30,229 nt of DNA from Chara braunii. Its lineage: Eukaryota > Streptophyta > Charophyceae > Charales > Characeae. Each line of letters opens with the position of its first letter. Position 1 is the stretch's first letter. A program made the position numbers and the translations under genes. This document shows, in pieces, positions 1 to 9,085 of this stretch. The notes beneath the pieces are model-generated. The model saw nothing but the letters and a program-made list of their open reading frames with translations, did not search any database and was not told the origin of the DNA. The DNA is taken from positions 2,983,487 to 3,013,715 of the forward strand of contig BFEA01000061.1 of NCBI GenBank assembly GCA_003427395.1, read 5' to 3'.

Positions 1-476
1 TATTTATACTGTACCGGGGGACTTGTGGTGCAATTTGCAAGTCATCCAAAGGATGTTCTAATCCCAGGTTGTTGGGGTTGTGTCCTCGCTGGGGACATCA
101 CCTTGAGTGGGACTGCACCCTTAAACGCCACCCATGAACCCAGGAATTCCACCTCTGACAATGGAATAGGAATGCCCCGAAAAGTCTCTATTAAACCACA
201 AGTACCTTTGCCGTATATCGGCCACCGGAAAAAATAGAGTGGAAGCATTTCTACCCGGATGAATTTGGACACTCCCGTAGTGGCGTGTTCGTTCATGATT
301 GTTGTAGCTTGTATACCGCCACAAGTTTTGGAGGTTCTGGTGGTTTAATCGTTACTGCAATCCCGATGACCAACTAAAAAGGACCAGAGTCCTAGTATCA
401 CGTTATTCCGGTCTAATATGCTCAGAGTACAGGCCTGCTTTGAACACTCCAATGTATTCTGCTTTCCAGGTTACTT

Positions 477-993
477 GTGAATTTTGTGGCAGATCAGACT
501 GGATTGTGCCTAGAACAAATTTGGACGCCCGGGGTGAGCTGTCTACACTCTGCACTCTGCACCTACTGCAGTGGGACCTCCCTCGATAAACGAGCTACAC
601 TCAAACACTGCCTGGTGGACTGCACCATGGTCACTCAGCTCTGGCAATGGTGGGATGCAGCATGGCATCATCTAACCGGCAACCACCTCCCATGGGACCT
701 CAAGATCATCTTGTTGGGGGAAACACCCCCGCAAAGGGCTAGGTGGACATCCTTTAGCCTTAACCCTCTGGCAGTAGCACCACTACCAATGTTAATGGCT
801 GCGTGGGGAACCAATAGATGGAGTGAGTCCCAATAGGGCGCAGCGCTACCGGGAGCGCTGCGCCCCATATCGACATCGCGTTTTCACGGCGAGAGCTGGT
901 ACCTTCCGGAGGTTGGCGCACTGCGGTACACGACGATACTTGGATGGTAGCTGCGTTGTGATGCCCAACCTCATGCCCAGCGCGACTTCCTGA
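477..993 (+). pseudogene. 3' end of a LINE ORF2 (zinc-binding reverse-transcriptase tail), degraded
   Basis: The first frame (477-836) carries the C-terminal zinc-binding pattern of plant non-LTR reverse transcriptases (zf-RVT type): CTYC, then KHCLVDC, giving Cys-x2-Cys, a gap, His and Cys, followed by a Trp-rich stretch (QLWQWWDAAWHHL). From about position 811 a different frame gives an Arg/Tyr-rich tail (AQRYRERCAPYRHR) that ends at TGA 991-993, as LINE tails often do, so I infer one frameshift near 790-811. The catalytic RT and endonuclease domains are absent; they would lie beyond the left edge or have been lost, and positions 1-476 show no recognisable RT motif. The ATG-like start at 477 is not a real start. 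The family call is fairly secure; the exact end is not. Confidence 0.6.
836..865. repeat. Perfect 12-bp inverted repeat (hairpin)
   Basis: GGGCGCAGCGCT at 836-847 and its exact reverse complement at 854-865 enclose a 6-nt loop. It lies inside the tail of the LINE fragment. A hairpin is possible in RNA or DNA; it has no following T-run, so it is not a bacterial terminator. Confidence 0.8.
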
Positions 994-999
994 TCGGAG

Positions 1000-3736
1000 T
1001 GGGATGTGGGCCTGGAAGTGCGAAAAAGGGGTGTGCCAAGGAAAAGTGGGGGAGTCTTAGGGTTATGGATGCAATTAGGCGAATGAGAGGTGCGTGCGCA
1101 AGGGACTCAGGGTCCGATGGGGCCGGGGCACTGTGGGCGATGGTTTACGGGGAATTCCCTCCGCGGTGGAGGCGGTCCCGAAAAGTTAGGCCGTCGTGGG
1201 CCGCCACGTGGCGCAGGCTGCCGCGTACTTGGATTGGGCCTTCGGAGGCGTGGAGTTCTTTGTTCGCCGTGGCGTCGGCAATTCACGCAAAACGTACCGG
1301 TCCAATAGGGGGCTATGGCCGGCCACGGAACGACGCTGAGTTGATGATACGGGAGAAGAAGGCGGAAAGGAAGGAAACTGGTGGTGATCTCAACAAATCG
1401 CGGGTGGGTAAAGTAGTACGTGTCGTCGGGGGAAGGGAAGAGCACCGAGGGTCGCTAGAGGTGGCACAGTGGAATTCCTGTGGGCATAGTCGATTCTCTG
1501 TGTGACAGGGGTATTGCATGCTTATGAGTTCGTTTATCCAAGGGGTAAAATAATCCGGGTCGTAGGATGAGTCTGAGCTCCAGGATCGCGTCATGGCATC
1601 ATCGTCGAGGGGATGGCTCGGTTCGGGTTATCGTCACCAAGCGCGAGCACGTGCAGAACAGGCGGACTTAGTCGCGCCTCAGCGTGCTCATACGGGATGA
1701 CGGTTCCGCCGCGAATCCTTTTTTTAGGCGGGCGAATCGACGCACGGGGATGCGTGTAAGGGCGCAACTCGGATCACGTTCACATGTGTTCTCGCGCGGC
1801 GTTCGCCGGGTCAGACTTCAGGTCGTCTAATTGCTTCGTAAGTTTCGATCATGCAAGATGCAACCATAGCACAACCCCATCGTGAGGTAAGCAAAAACAA
1901 GAACAAGATCGCTATCGGGGCCAAATTCCTATCCCCTCTACAGCGACATCATGTGCAGGCAAAGATTCGACACAGACATAACGCAAGGACAGGGATTCTC
2001 AGCAAAAAGATAGACAAGCAGTCATAACATCCATACATCCATACATTCAACAATCATACACATAATGCAATCAGGACGGACATCGCAAGGACAAGTGTGA
2101 GCAAAAACCCAAGCCCAGATTTGAGAAAGCCAAAACGAAAATAAGAAAGGGCAACCGCCCGGAGCCGCAATCAAAATGTATGTACACAGATGAAGAGGGG
2201 GAAGAGACAAAGAAACAGCAACTCCACGTCCATCGATCTCAACTCTCTCCTCCTCTCTCTCTCTCTCCGATGCGGACAGTCCGTCGTCGCGCACCAACCC
2301 ACGAAGTTGTCACCCCGCTTAGTCGTCCCGCACCCGTCGGATTCGCCCGTGCCCACAGTCCGTCGTGGCCCACGTCAATCCCGCGCGTTCGGCACCAGCC
2401 CGTCGGGTCGCCCAACTCCTACTCTACTTACCTCTTACTTCGCTCGTGTGCCGACCCTTCCTGATCGCGCAACCCCGAGCTTCCAACAACGGGTTAAGAG
2501 AGCTGACTAATCGCGCAGCTGAAATTTATAGCGTGCATGCATGCGCGAAGAACACAGAATTACCAGGACTTAGAGTGAGGATTAGAGAGGGAGCGCCTGC
2601 GTCCTGCATGATCGGTCGCGGCGTGGGGGACGTAACCCTTCTCCACGCATCGATCCGAGCATGCAAGCCGCGGCTTACAGAATTTTCAGCAAAAGAAGGA
2701 GAGGGAGGGTGGGAGAGACGAAGTGCAAGAAGAAAGATACAGTTACAATGGCGCCCGCCCTAAATTACTGTTACACCCACGATTAAGGGCACCCACTAAT
2801 TAGAGTACCGTTGCAGCCGTATGAAGAAGCGCGTAGACAAAAGGCGCCGCGCGACAGAAAAAAAAGTCCTAATTACTGAATTCCTAATTGCGAAAAAGCA
2901 AAAGGCACAAATTCCAGAAGGAAAGTCCAAAATTCCGAGAGCCATCGAGGCCTGACAAAATTCGAAAAACACTCAAAAGAAAATTCAAAAGAACGAAGCA
3001 ATTTCCCGTGCGATGTCCGCGCCCAAAAGATCGAACCCGAAACGAAAGAAACGACGTCAACATTTATTAATCGCGCGCGTGGTGGCGCGCCACACATCCA
3101 TCCGACCAATCAATCAACCGGCCGTCCCAGGACACACCCAACTCCGAACCCAGTCATCCGACAAGAAGCGACGAAAAAGACAAAAAACAAGGGTACTGAT
3201 GCAATTTTCCACCGATCCTGATCTCCCGTAATTTGCCCAACCTTCCCAGCTCCGGACCCCTCGTTGCAACCGCGCATAACATTGCGCATTACAGAAAGTG
3301 GTTCGTCACAACGTGGGATGAGGGTGGTTGTGCCTTTGCGACGGTGGTACGTTTCTACCTTCTCTACCACGGCGTGAGGAGAGGGACGTGAGATGAGATG
3401 GGGAGGAGTGGGTTTGGTGCTGCTTTCGTTTCCTTGGGAATATTACCCTTAGGTCTGCTCTTGGTGAAGATTCTAACGGCGGGTTACGAGAGATGGCGGA
3501 TCGAGTAGGTTTTTTCCGCCATGGATGTTCTTTCTCCCTCCAGACTGCCAGTGAGGGGTCGTCGACGGGCTCGGCGGTTTGGGCTCGCTACGTCGTTGTG
3601 TTGTTGTATGTGTTGACCACGGTCCGCCAATCTTCATCGTTCAACTTTTTGGTTAGATGTGATGCAGGTCACGAGCAGCTGAGATGCTTTTGAAGCCGGT
3701 GAAGGAGGAGGAGGAGGTTGGGAGAGAGAGAGAACA
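1000..3736. other. Gene-poor stretch with simple repeats
   Basis: No reading frame here shows a recognisable motif. It contains a short CATAC/ATCC-type repeat around 2030-2065, a CT microsatellite around 2240-2270, an A-rich block around 2880-3060 and GA/GAG runs around 3705-3735. Reading frames of up to 168 codons exist in the GC-rich part but have composition-driven Arg/Gly/Ser content and no homology that I can name. Confidence 0.5.
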
Positions 3737-3757
3737 GGGGGGGGGGGGGGGGGGGGG
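3737..3757 (+). repeat. Poly-G run of 21
   Basis: Uninterrupted G21 immediately after a GA-repeat. Such runs are prone to length errors in assembly and can form G-quadruplexes. Confidence 0.9.
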
Positions 3758-4016
3758 ATTAGGGTTGGTAAGGAATTATGTAGATTGTCCGCTGCTTTTC
3801 CTAAGTGGCAAGACTGATGGTTGAGGTGCTAATTTCCATTTGATTACAAGCCTATAAACATGATGTAGATTTTTCTGACGATGATGCATTATGATGTTGG
3901 TGTGACCGGGGAACCTTTTCAGAGGTTGTTTTTGAATGATTTCGTTCTTATGATTGTGCCTTGTTTAAAATCTGATTCATGGTATCTTATGTGTTTTCTG
4001 GATGTAATTGATCTCT

Positions 4017-4138
4017 AATCTGAAATTTGTTTTTTCTTATTGTGAGCAAGATACCTAATCTGAAATTCGTATTTTCTGAGCAGGATTCTTAATCTTAAAT
4101 TCGTATCCTCTAAGCAAGATTCTTAATCTGAAATTCCG
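4017..4138 (+). repeat. Short tandem repeat, about 34-bp unit, 3 to 4 copies
   Basis: Units beginning AATCTGAAATT (or AATCTTAAATT) start at 4017, 4057, 4091 and 4125. The middle two are 34 bp each, the first is about 40 bp and the last is partial. Each holds a (G)AGCAAGAT-like segment. It lies about 200 bp upstream of the mitochondrial fragment. Confidence 0.75.
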
Positions 4139-4349
4139 AGTCAAAGTTTTTGCTCTGATCTCAATGAATGATTACTCAATTTTGAATTACAAAGGGTTAC
4201 AAATTGATTTTCTCAAAGTGGAATTGATGTCCTACATTTATCCATCTTTGATCTAATTCTAATCTGACGTAGTTCTCAATATTTATGCGCATAAGTTTGG
4301 GCTCTTTTTTAAATTCAATACTTGATGTCACTTGTTTGAAGGATTTTAG

Positions 4350-4452
4350 TCTGGGAGTGTTATGCGTTCGAGACGGAACGCTGATGGAGAGCTGTATGAC
4401 GGGAAACTGTCACGTATGGTTCATAGGGCAGAGACTCACCTCTGACCCCTAC
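4350..4452 (+). ncRNA. Group II intron 3' end: domains V and VI (mitochondrial origin, stranded)
   Basis: Positions 4389-4422 are a canonical 34-nt domain V: GAGCTGTA pairs with TATGGTTC, there is a two-base CG bulge, then TGACGG and CTGTCA close a GAAA tetraloop; the catalytic AGC triad is present at 4390-4392. Domain VI follows (about 4426-4449): GGG and AGAG pair with CUCU and CCC around a small loop, with an unpaired branch-point A at 4445. The intron should end at 4452 (..CTAC), leaving 7 nt after the branch A and an AY 3' end, both typical. A 6-bp hairpin (4364-4381) just upstream is probably the last part of the preceding domain. The 5' domains are not recognisable upstream, so this fragment cannot self-splice. 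The intron joins in phase to atp9 sequence. Confidence 0.9.
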
Positions 4453-4550
4453 CCATTTTAGGTTTTGCTTTAACCGAAGCTATTGCTTTATTCGCCTTAA
4501 TGATGGCTTTTTTAATTTTATGGGCGACCGCGACACTACCCTATGAATAG
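4453..4550 (+). pseudogene. atp9: Last exon of mitochondrial atp9 (ATP synthase subunit c), truncated nuclear copy
   Basis: Directly after the group II intron end, the frame reads ..ILGFALTEAIALFALMMAF.., the second transmembrane helix of F0 subunit c, including the proton-carrying Glu in LTEAIAL (GAA 4476-4478). The identity to land-plant and charophyte mitochondrial atp9 is unmistakable at the protein level. The normal ending after LIL (Phe-Val-Phe-stop) is replaced: from about 4521 the frame runs on as W-A-T-A-T-L-P-Y-E to TAG 4548-4550, so the mitochondrial match breaks near 4520. The first exon and first transmembrane helix are missing. I read this as a nuclear insertion of mitochondrial DNA (NUMT), not a gene. 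Alternative: a diverged mitochondrial C-terminus, or an assembly join of organelle and nuclear reads. Confidence 0.88.
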
Positions 4551-5529
4551 CTCCTTTGCACTGTTTGTTCTCTCAGGCGCGATAACGAAGGAGACGCTGA
4601 AAAAAACTGGTTACAATCGAGTCTCAAGTTGTGATATTGTAGGATTTGGGCTCATAGGTACTGATTGAATTATCTCCTTAAGGGTTGGAGCCCCTCCCTG
4701 CGAGGGTTATACAAGGTGGGAGGTGTGATCCTTGAGAGGGTAGGGGCGGTATTGTGGGTTTTGTTCTCCTTTGGGCCAGATTGAATTGGTTCGGATCAGC
4801 CACGACGGTTGGGAGGGAGGACAAGGGGTCGTGCTGTTTTCAGCAAGATGAGAAGCCGTTTCACTTGGAGGGGGTGGGACACGAGGGAACGGGGATCTTC
4901 AGCTCTGAGGGGGCATGCTCTAGGGGGTATTGCATGCTGCTGAGGGAGCAGGAGTGAATAAGGGGGTTGTTTTAAACTGGGGCTGGGAGGTGAAGGGGCG
5001 CCTTCCAGCGGAGGCAGCGAAAGGACAGGAGCTTGTTTTTTTTGGGGTGGGGAGTAAGCCGCTCGGTTTCTTGTGAGCTCTTTTACATCCAGCTGAGACG
5101 TGAATAGGCGCAAGAATTTTCATGGGGAAAAAAGTAGTCCCCTCCCGTCCTCTCTCTCCCTGTGGGAATAATAGGTGTTGACTATCTTTTTAGGTTATGA
5201 CTCCTGCGTATGTATTTGTGTTCTTTGAATTCTTTTTGATTTTTTAGGTTTCAATTGGAAATATCGTCATAATTTTGGTGCTAGTTGCAGTGGATTGTGC
5301 TTGCGGTGATGGTTGGAGATAATGCGCTCTGCAGCGAAGGGGCTAGCCAGTAGGGCGGAAATAGGGTACAGCAGCGGCATAGATGGTGACTCTATCGCAA
5401 TAAGTCTTGTCGTAGTAAGGTTGAGAAGGTTTTGTTGGATGCTTGCAACTAGTGTTTGAAAGAGTGAATAATCGGAACTACCGTCATGGCGACGATTGGT
5501 GGTTTGTCTGGTATCTGTTGATGTCTTTG
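4551..5529. other. No gene recognised
   Basis: GC- and G-rich DNA without a coding motif. A G/T-rich strand bias is evident at 4730-5120. I see no link to mitochondrial genes downstream of the atp9 break. Confidence 0.4.
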
Positions 5530-6957
5530 GTCCCAGCGGTTTGCGAATGGACGAGGTCAGAACGACGCTGGTCGGTGTTGGGGCTTGGTCGCCCTACCCT
5601 GTAACCCTAGCGGTACGGGAACATGAGACCTGGTAGAGAGATCTGGGGAGTTGTCGAGGGTGGAAGGCACTCTAGTGTCTATTGGCGAACTAATACTTAG
5701 TCGACGTTGGACGGAGCCGGGGCGGGTCGTTTTGCCCTGTAGCCTAGCAGGTGGGGGGATTTTTGGGGTGGGTCGTGCCACTCTGTAACCTAGCAGTTGG
5801 GGGTGGGAGGCCTGGTAGAGATTGGGTATCAGGGTATAGGAGAGAGGCGGATAGGGTAGAGCTACTTATAGTCGCTAAAGGTAGGTGGTTTTTTGTCCGA
5901 ATATTTCCATGATCAAATCTTAGAAAACTGTGGTCTTACGAATGATTTGTGATTCTAGGGACCCCTAGTAGCAACTCATTTTAAGAGGCTTCATTACTGT
6001 TATACTCAGTCATCTGTGGTTGTCCAATGCCAGAACAACGCTGGCCGGTACTGGGGTGTTTCCCTGTAACCTGTTGATGCGGGAGTGTGAGGCCTGATAG
6101 AGAGATATGGGAATGCTTTGGGGTGGCCATTTCAAGGGACAACTAAAGGTTACTGCTGGGAGGACGCTGGTCGGAGTTCGGGTGAGTCGTGTTGCCTGGT
6201 AACCTGAGAGGGTGGGGGTGTGAGACCTGGAAGAGCTCGGCAGGGAGTAAGACAGCGTTGGAGATTTTTAGAAGGATTTGCTAGGGATTCCGAGGGTTCT
6301 TAGCATTTATAGGACCTTTGTGATGGTGATTTTTGTTTCTAAAACTCCTCTTCACCAAATAGTAATTGTTCATGATCTTATTCTTCAGACAAAGCCGGGT
6401 TGAAGTCCCGGTATCTCAATTTTGTTTTTGTATGTGCTCTCAAAAAAAAAAAAAAAAACGCTTTAGGATTCTGGGGACTTCTAGCAACTCGCTTTAGGCT
6501 GTTTGATACTGGTACATTCATGGATCTGCAGTTGTTCGATGTCAGAACGACGCTGGCCGGTGCTGGGGTGTTGCCCTGTAACCTGCTGACAGCAGGGGCG
6601 TGAGGCCTGGTAAAGAGATCTAGGGATGCTTTGGGGTGGGCATTCCAAGGGACAACCAAGGGTTGCTGTTGGGACGATGCTGGCCAGAGCTGGGGCGAGT
6701 CGTGTTGCTCTATAACCTAGCCAAGTGAGAGTGTGAGGTCTAAGAGAGCCCGACAGGGAATAAGACAGTGTTGGACAGTTTTAGGGAGTTTTGTTTGGGA
6801 GTCTAGGGATTCTGAGCATTTGGAAAGAGGTTAGTAGTCATTCATAGTTTTTCAACCTCTTTTTAATTCTCTTGAATTTCTTCAATATTAGTGTCAATAG
6901 TTCTCAGATTGAATCTCAGGCGAAGCCGGGTAATGGCCCCGGTATCTGAAATGACTT
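5530..6957 (+). repeat. Tandem array of about 510-bp units with internal sub-repeats
   Basis: Three diverged head-to-tail units. Landmarks recur in order: GATTCTRGGGAC at 5951 and 6467 (spacing 516); AGAACRACGCTGGYCGG at 5558, 6031 and 6543; CCTGTAACCT shortly after; GAGNCCTGGTAGAGAGATMT; a second CGCTGGYCRGAG block within each of the last two units; GGGANTAAGACAGYGTTGGA; and GGGATTCYGAGSRTTC. Units 2 and 3 (5951-6466 and 6467-about 6957) align along their whole length, including a CCGGG..CCCGGTATCT hairpin near 6395 and 6926. The first unit (about 5530-5950) is the most diverged. Unit 2 alone carries a 17-base poly(A) at 6442-6458. No coding frame is conserved between the units. Confidence 0.8.
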
Positions 6958-7199
6958 GTGTAACTCTATATGGGACGCTGGGCCCTCGGGTTGGCCTGTG
7001 AGACCAGCCCCTTGGCCTGTTCTCACAGGCCTGTGTTGTACTTGGGGTAGTCCAGTCCAGGCCGGTACCTCTGTCGGTACTAGCCTGTCCAGTCCAGTCC
7101 AGTCAGTCCGCTGGGGTATACCCCAGCTGTTGTCTGTTTTTCAGATCATTCTACATTCGCACATTTTGGAGTACGTGCGTTGGAGTCTAGCGTGGGAGC

Positions 7200-7214
7200 T
7201 GCGCTGTGCCATCT

Positions 7215-7215
<1 letters not shown>
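7200..7215 (+). repeat. Target-site duplication, left copy
   Basis: TGCGCTGTGCCATCTC, matched at 7799-7814 with one difference (C to T at the fifth base). Copy B of the LTR holds the single uninterrupted site (TGCGTTGTGTCATCTT, from 25328). Confidence 0.85.
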
Positions 7216-7262
<47 letters not shown>

Positions 7263-7798
7263 AAACAGTCCCCCATCAGTGCTAGTGGTGCTGATATCAG
7301 CCGACACCACTAGCATCTGGGGGGAGGCTCCATCTATTGGTGGGGAGCATCACCTGCTGGAAAGTGGGTCCAGCGTCCCTTATACAGAGTTTAATCAGAG
7401 CACATCAGGATACAGTTATGGAATGTTCCGTCCAGCATTGATTACCCTGGGATCCAGGGGATTGACTGAGCAGGATACTGGGAGGAGGGGGGAACATTTC
7501 TAAATTCCACCAGCATTGATTGTCCGGGGGAAAATCCCGGGGATTAACTGAGTGGACTGCTTCTGATTGGGTATAGGGTCGTTGTTTGTAGCATGAAGAT
7601 TGTAACAAAGACTGTGACAAAAAACTCCCCCAGGCCCGGAGGGGCACCGAAGACCTGGGGTGTTTTGTCATCTATCGTTTAAGAGGAGATGAGAATAATG
7701 CATCCAACATACAAACAATCTAGTCACCTCCGCCCCACTTAGTCTCAGACAATCATCTCGATCACGGAAAGCGGATGTGGCGGGAAAGGATCAGAGAA
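7216..7798 (-). mobile_element. Poly(A)-tailed retroposon (SINE or 5'-truncated LINE) inserted in the LTR
   Basis: The insert starts on the plus strand with C then 45 T (7217-7261), i.e. a 3' poly(A) tail on the minus strand, and ends at 7798 where the duplicated target begins. Next to the tail is a strong hairpin: TGCTAGTGGTG (7280-7290) pairs exactly with CACCACTAGCA (7305-7315) around a 14-nt loop that itself contains the palindrome CTGATATCAG. Two imperfect direct repeats beginning CCAGCATTGATT lie near 7433 and 7509. Minus-strand frames (longest 88 codons, 7405-7671) show no protein motif. The mechanism is target-primed reverse transcription, as for LINE-mobilised elements. No A/B-box pair was found, so I cannot say whether it is a SINE or a LINE tail. 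Confidence 0.8.
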
Positions 7799-7814
7799 TG
7801 CGTTGTGCCATCTC
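7799..7814 (+). repeat. Target-site duplication, right copy
   Basis: TGCGTTGTGCCATCTC. Partner of 7200-7215; LTR sequence resumes directly after it with GCTCCC..CATCCTCCATCTCC. Confidence 0.85.
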
Positions 7815-7883
7815 GCTCCCCCTTCATCCTCCATCTCCATCTTTATCCCAAGCGGAGCACCACACCAGGTGGGTCCGCCACAC

Positions 7884-7895
7884 TGGTATCGGAGC
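7884..7895 (+). other. Primer-binding site, initiator Met-tRNA type
   Basis: TGGTATCGGAGC lies one base after the LTR's terminal CA. It differs at one position from TGGTATCAGAGC, the usual plant retrotransposon site complementary to the 3' end of initiator Met-tRNA. Confidence 0.75.
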
Positions 7896-7980
7896 AGGAA
7901 CGTTCCCCGCTCTCACCCACCACACCGCACAGCAGGGAGACTGCCAAAACCCGACAGCGGGTTTTTCGGCTGTTTTTTTG

Positions 7981-8178
7981 CCGTTTGCAGCTGGAAAAAA
8001 AAAACAGCGACATCGTGGCGAAACGTGCAGGAGCGAGGAAGCGACACGTGGCGAAAAAGGAGTTGTCGTCACGACGCGTGCCGTTTGTAGCGGAAAAAAA
8101 AAACAGCGACATCGTGGCAAAACGTGCAGCAGCGAGGAAGCGACATGTCACGAATAAGGAGTTGTCGTTACGACGCTT
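7981..8178 (+). repeat. Two tandem copies of a 100-bp unit
   Basis: Copy 1 is 7981-8080 and copy 2 is 8081-about 8178, close to 90% identical. Each starts CCGTTTGYAGC, contains a run of 10 A and ACAGCGACATCGTGGC, and ends GGAGTTGTCGTYACGACGC. Because the A-run keeps one frame open, each unit could encode a Lys/Arg-rich block (RKRHV..KELS), but I see no sign that it is translated. It lies just inside the element leader, 85 bp after the primer-binding site. Confidence 0.85.
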
Positions 8179-8283
8179 TCAAGCCAACGCCAAGGCCGCC
8201 GCACACTCACATGCACGCACCACGTGCCCCGCTGCCCCGCCCCGCCCTGCTCCCAGATTTATTTATCAAGATCTGGGATGCAT

Positions 8284-8360
8284 GTTGCTGCCAGGGTTTG
8301 AACCTGGGCAGCTGCCGACTATGTGTGTACGTAGCCACCTCCATAACACATTGGCCACAG
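8284..8360 (-). repeat. tRNA-like sequence (possible SINE head), not a functional tRNA
   Basis: On the minus strand CCAGG-TTCAAAC-CCTGG forms a perfect T-arm (8291-8307) containing a full B-box (GGTTCAAACCC). About 40 bases upstream TGGCCAATGTG resembles an A-box with one or two mismatches. The sequences that should form the acceptor stem (8284-8290 and about 8359-8365) do not pair and the anticodon loop lacks U33, so this is at best a tRNA-derived relic. Confidence 0.35.
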
Positions 8361-8599
8361 TGTACATATGGTTTGGCAAGGCAGCATGCTGGTGTTGAAG
8401 ACGTGTCGTGCCAGCTATTTACCTCCCTCCCCCCCCTCCCCCCGACGGCAGGGCAACAACGTGGCTGTTGCTGCCTGTGGTCGTGGGCATCTGCAGTGCC
8501 ACGTGCCAAGCTGCTGTGGACCGTTGTCGCACTTTTTCCAGTCGAGCCTCTTTGGGCGACCAGAAAGCCAACAGGCTGTCACGCAGGATTTTGTAAGTG

Positions 8600-9085
8600 A
8601 TTGCAATAAATAAAATTAAATAATGCAAATCCCTTCCTGTTGTGTGCATTCGGCTTCGAGCGATACCCTTCAATTGCGGTCTTCGCCGGACCCCGTTCTT
8701 AGGAATCTTTAATTGTGATTCGAAACAGCAATGATAATGCAGATAATGAGAATTAAATTAAATATGCCATGTGTGTATCGAGATGCCAATTTAGGAATTT
8801 TGAGAACTGTGACATAGTCAGCAAACGAGAACATTACCTTCAAGCAAAGTCAAGGAGTAGACCAAGACCGACTGACTCGAGCAACGACAGGAGTAATTGA
8901 GTGAGGGAAGAATGAGAACTCATAATAATCCCAGAAAACACACATAAACGAGCATGGTCAACACCTCTCAAGAGTCCTCACTCATCCCTTGGCCAGTCTC
9001 TCTCAATCTCTCTTTTCACTGTTAATCTCTGGTGTTGTGACCCACGCCCTCGTACAATCTGAGATTGAGGCCTCGTGACAAAAAG
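8600..9085. other. No gene recognised
   Basis: AT-richer spacer. Minus-strand reading frames here are short. On the minus strand CTTCAG|GTAGCT at the end of the next coding segment (about 9083-9094) could be a 5' splice site, so an intron may extend into this stretch. Confidence 0.35.

Larger units (their letters stand above)
6959..7882 (+). mobile_element. Long terminal repeat, copy A (5' LTR), interrupted by a retroposon
   Basis: Homologous to a second copy at 25070-25411. Shared landmarks in the same order: TTGGCCTGTGAGA with its exact partner TCTCACAGGCC (hairpin arms 6993-7003 and 7021-7031), GTAGTCCAGTCCAGG, GGTACCTCTGTCGGTAC, repeated GTCCA, the palindrome CTGGGGTATACCCCAG (7111-7126), CATTCGCACA, GGAGTACGTGCG, CATCCTCCATCTCCAT, AAGCGGAGCACC and GTGGGTCCGCCACA. 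Without the 583-bp insertion and its duplicated 16 bp the copy is about 326 bp. It starts with TGTA and ends with CA, immediately followed by a primer-binding site, which fixes it as a 5' LTR on the plus strand. By eye it is roughly 80-85% identical to copy B. The exact 5' boundary is less certain than the 3' one. Confidence 0.75.

Noticed and set aside
999-1505. 168-codon plus-strand frame rich in Arg, Gly, Ser and Trp
   Set aside because: No motif, no neighbour support, and GC-rich DNA readily yields such frames.
6385-6415. CCGGG-TTGAAGT-CCCGG resembling a tRNA T-arm
   Set aside because: No acceptor or anticodon stem can be built upstream, and the corresponding place in the next unit has a different loop. 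It is part of the 510-bp tandem unit.
7775-8398. 207-codon plus-strand frame
   Set aside because: It runs from retroposon sequence through the LTR end and primer-binding site and across the 100-bp tandem repeat, so it cannot be one gene.
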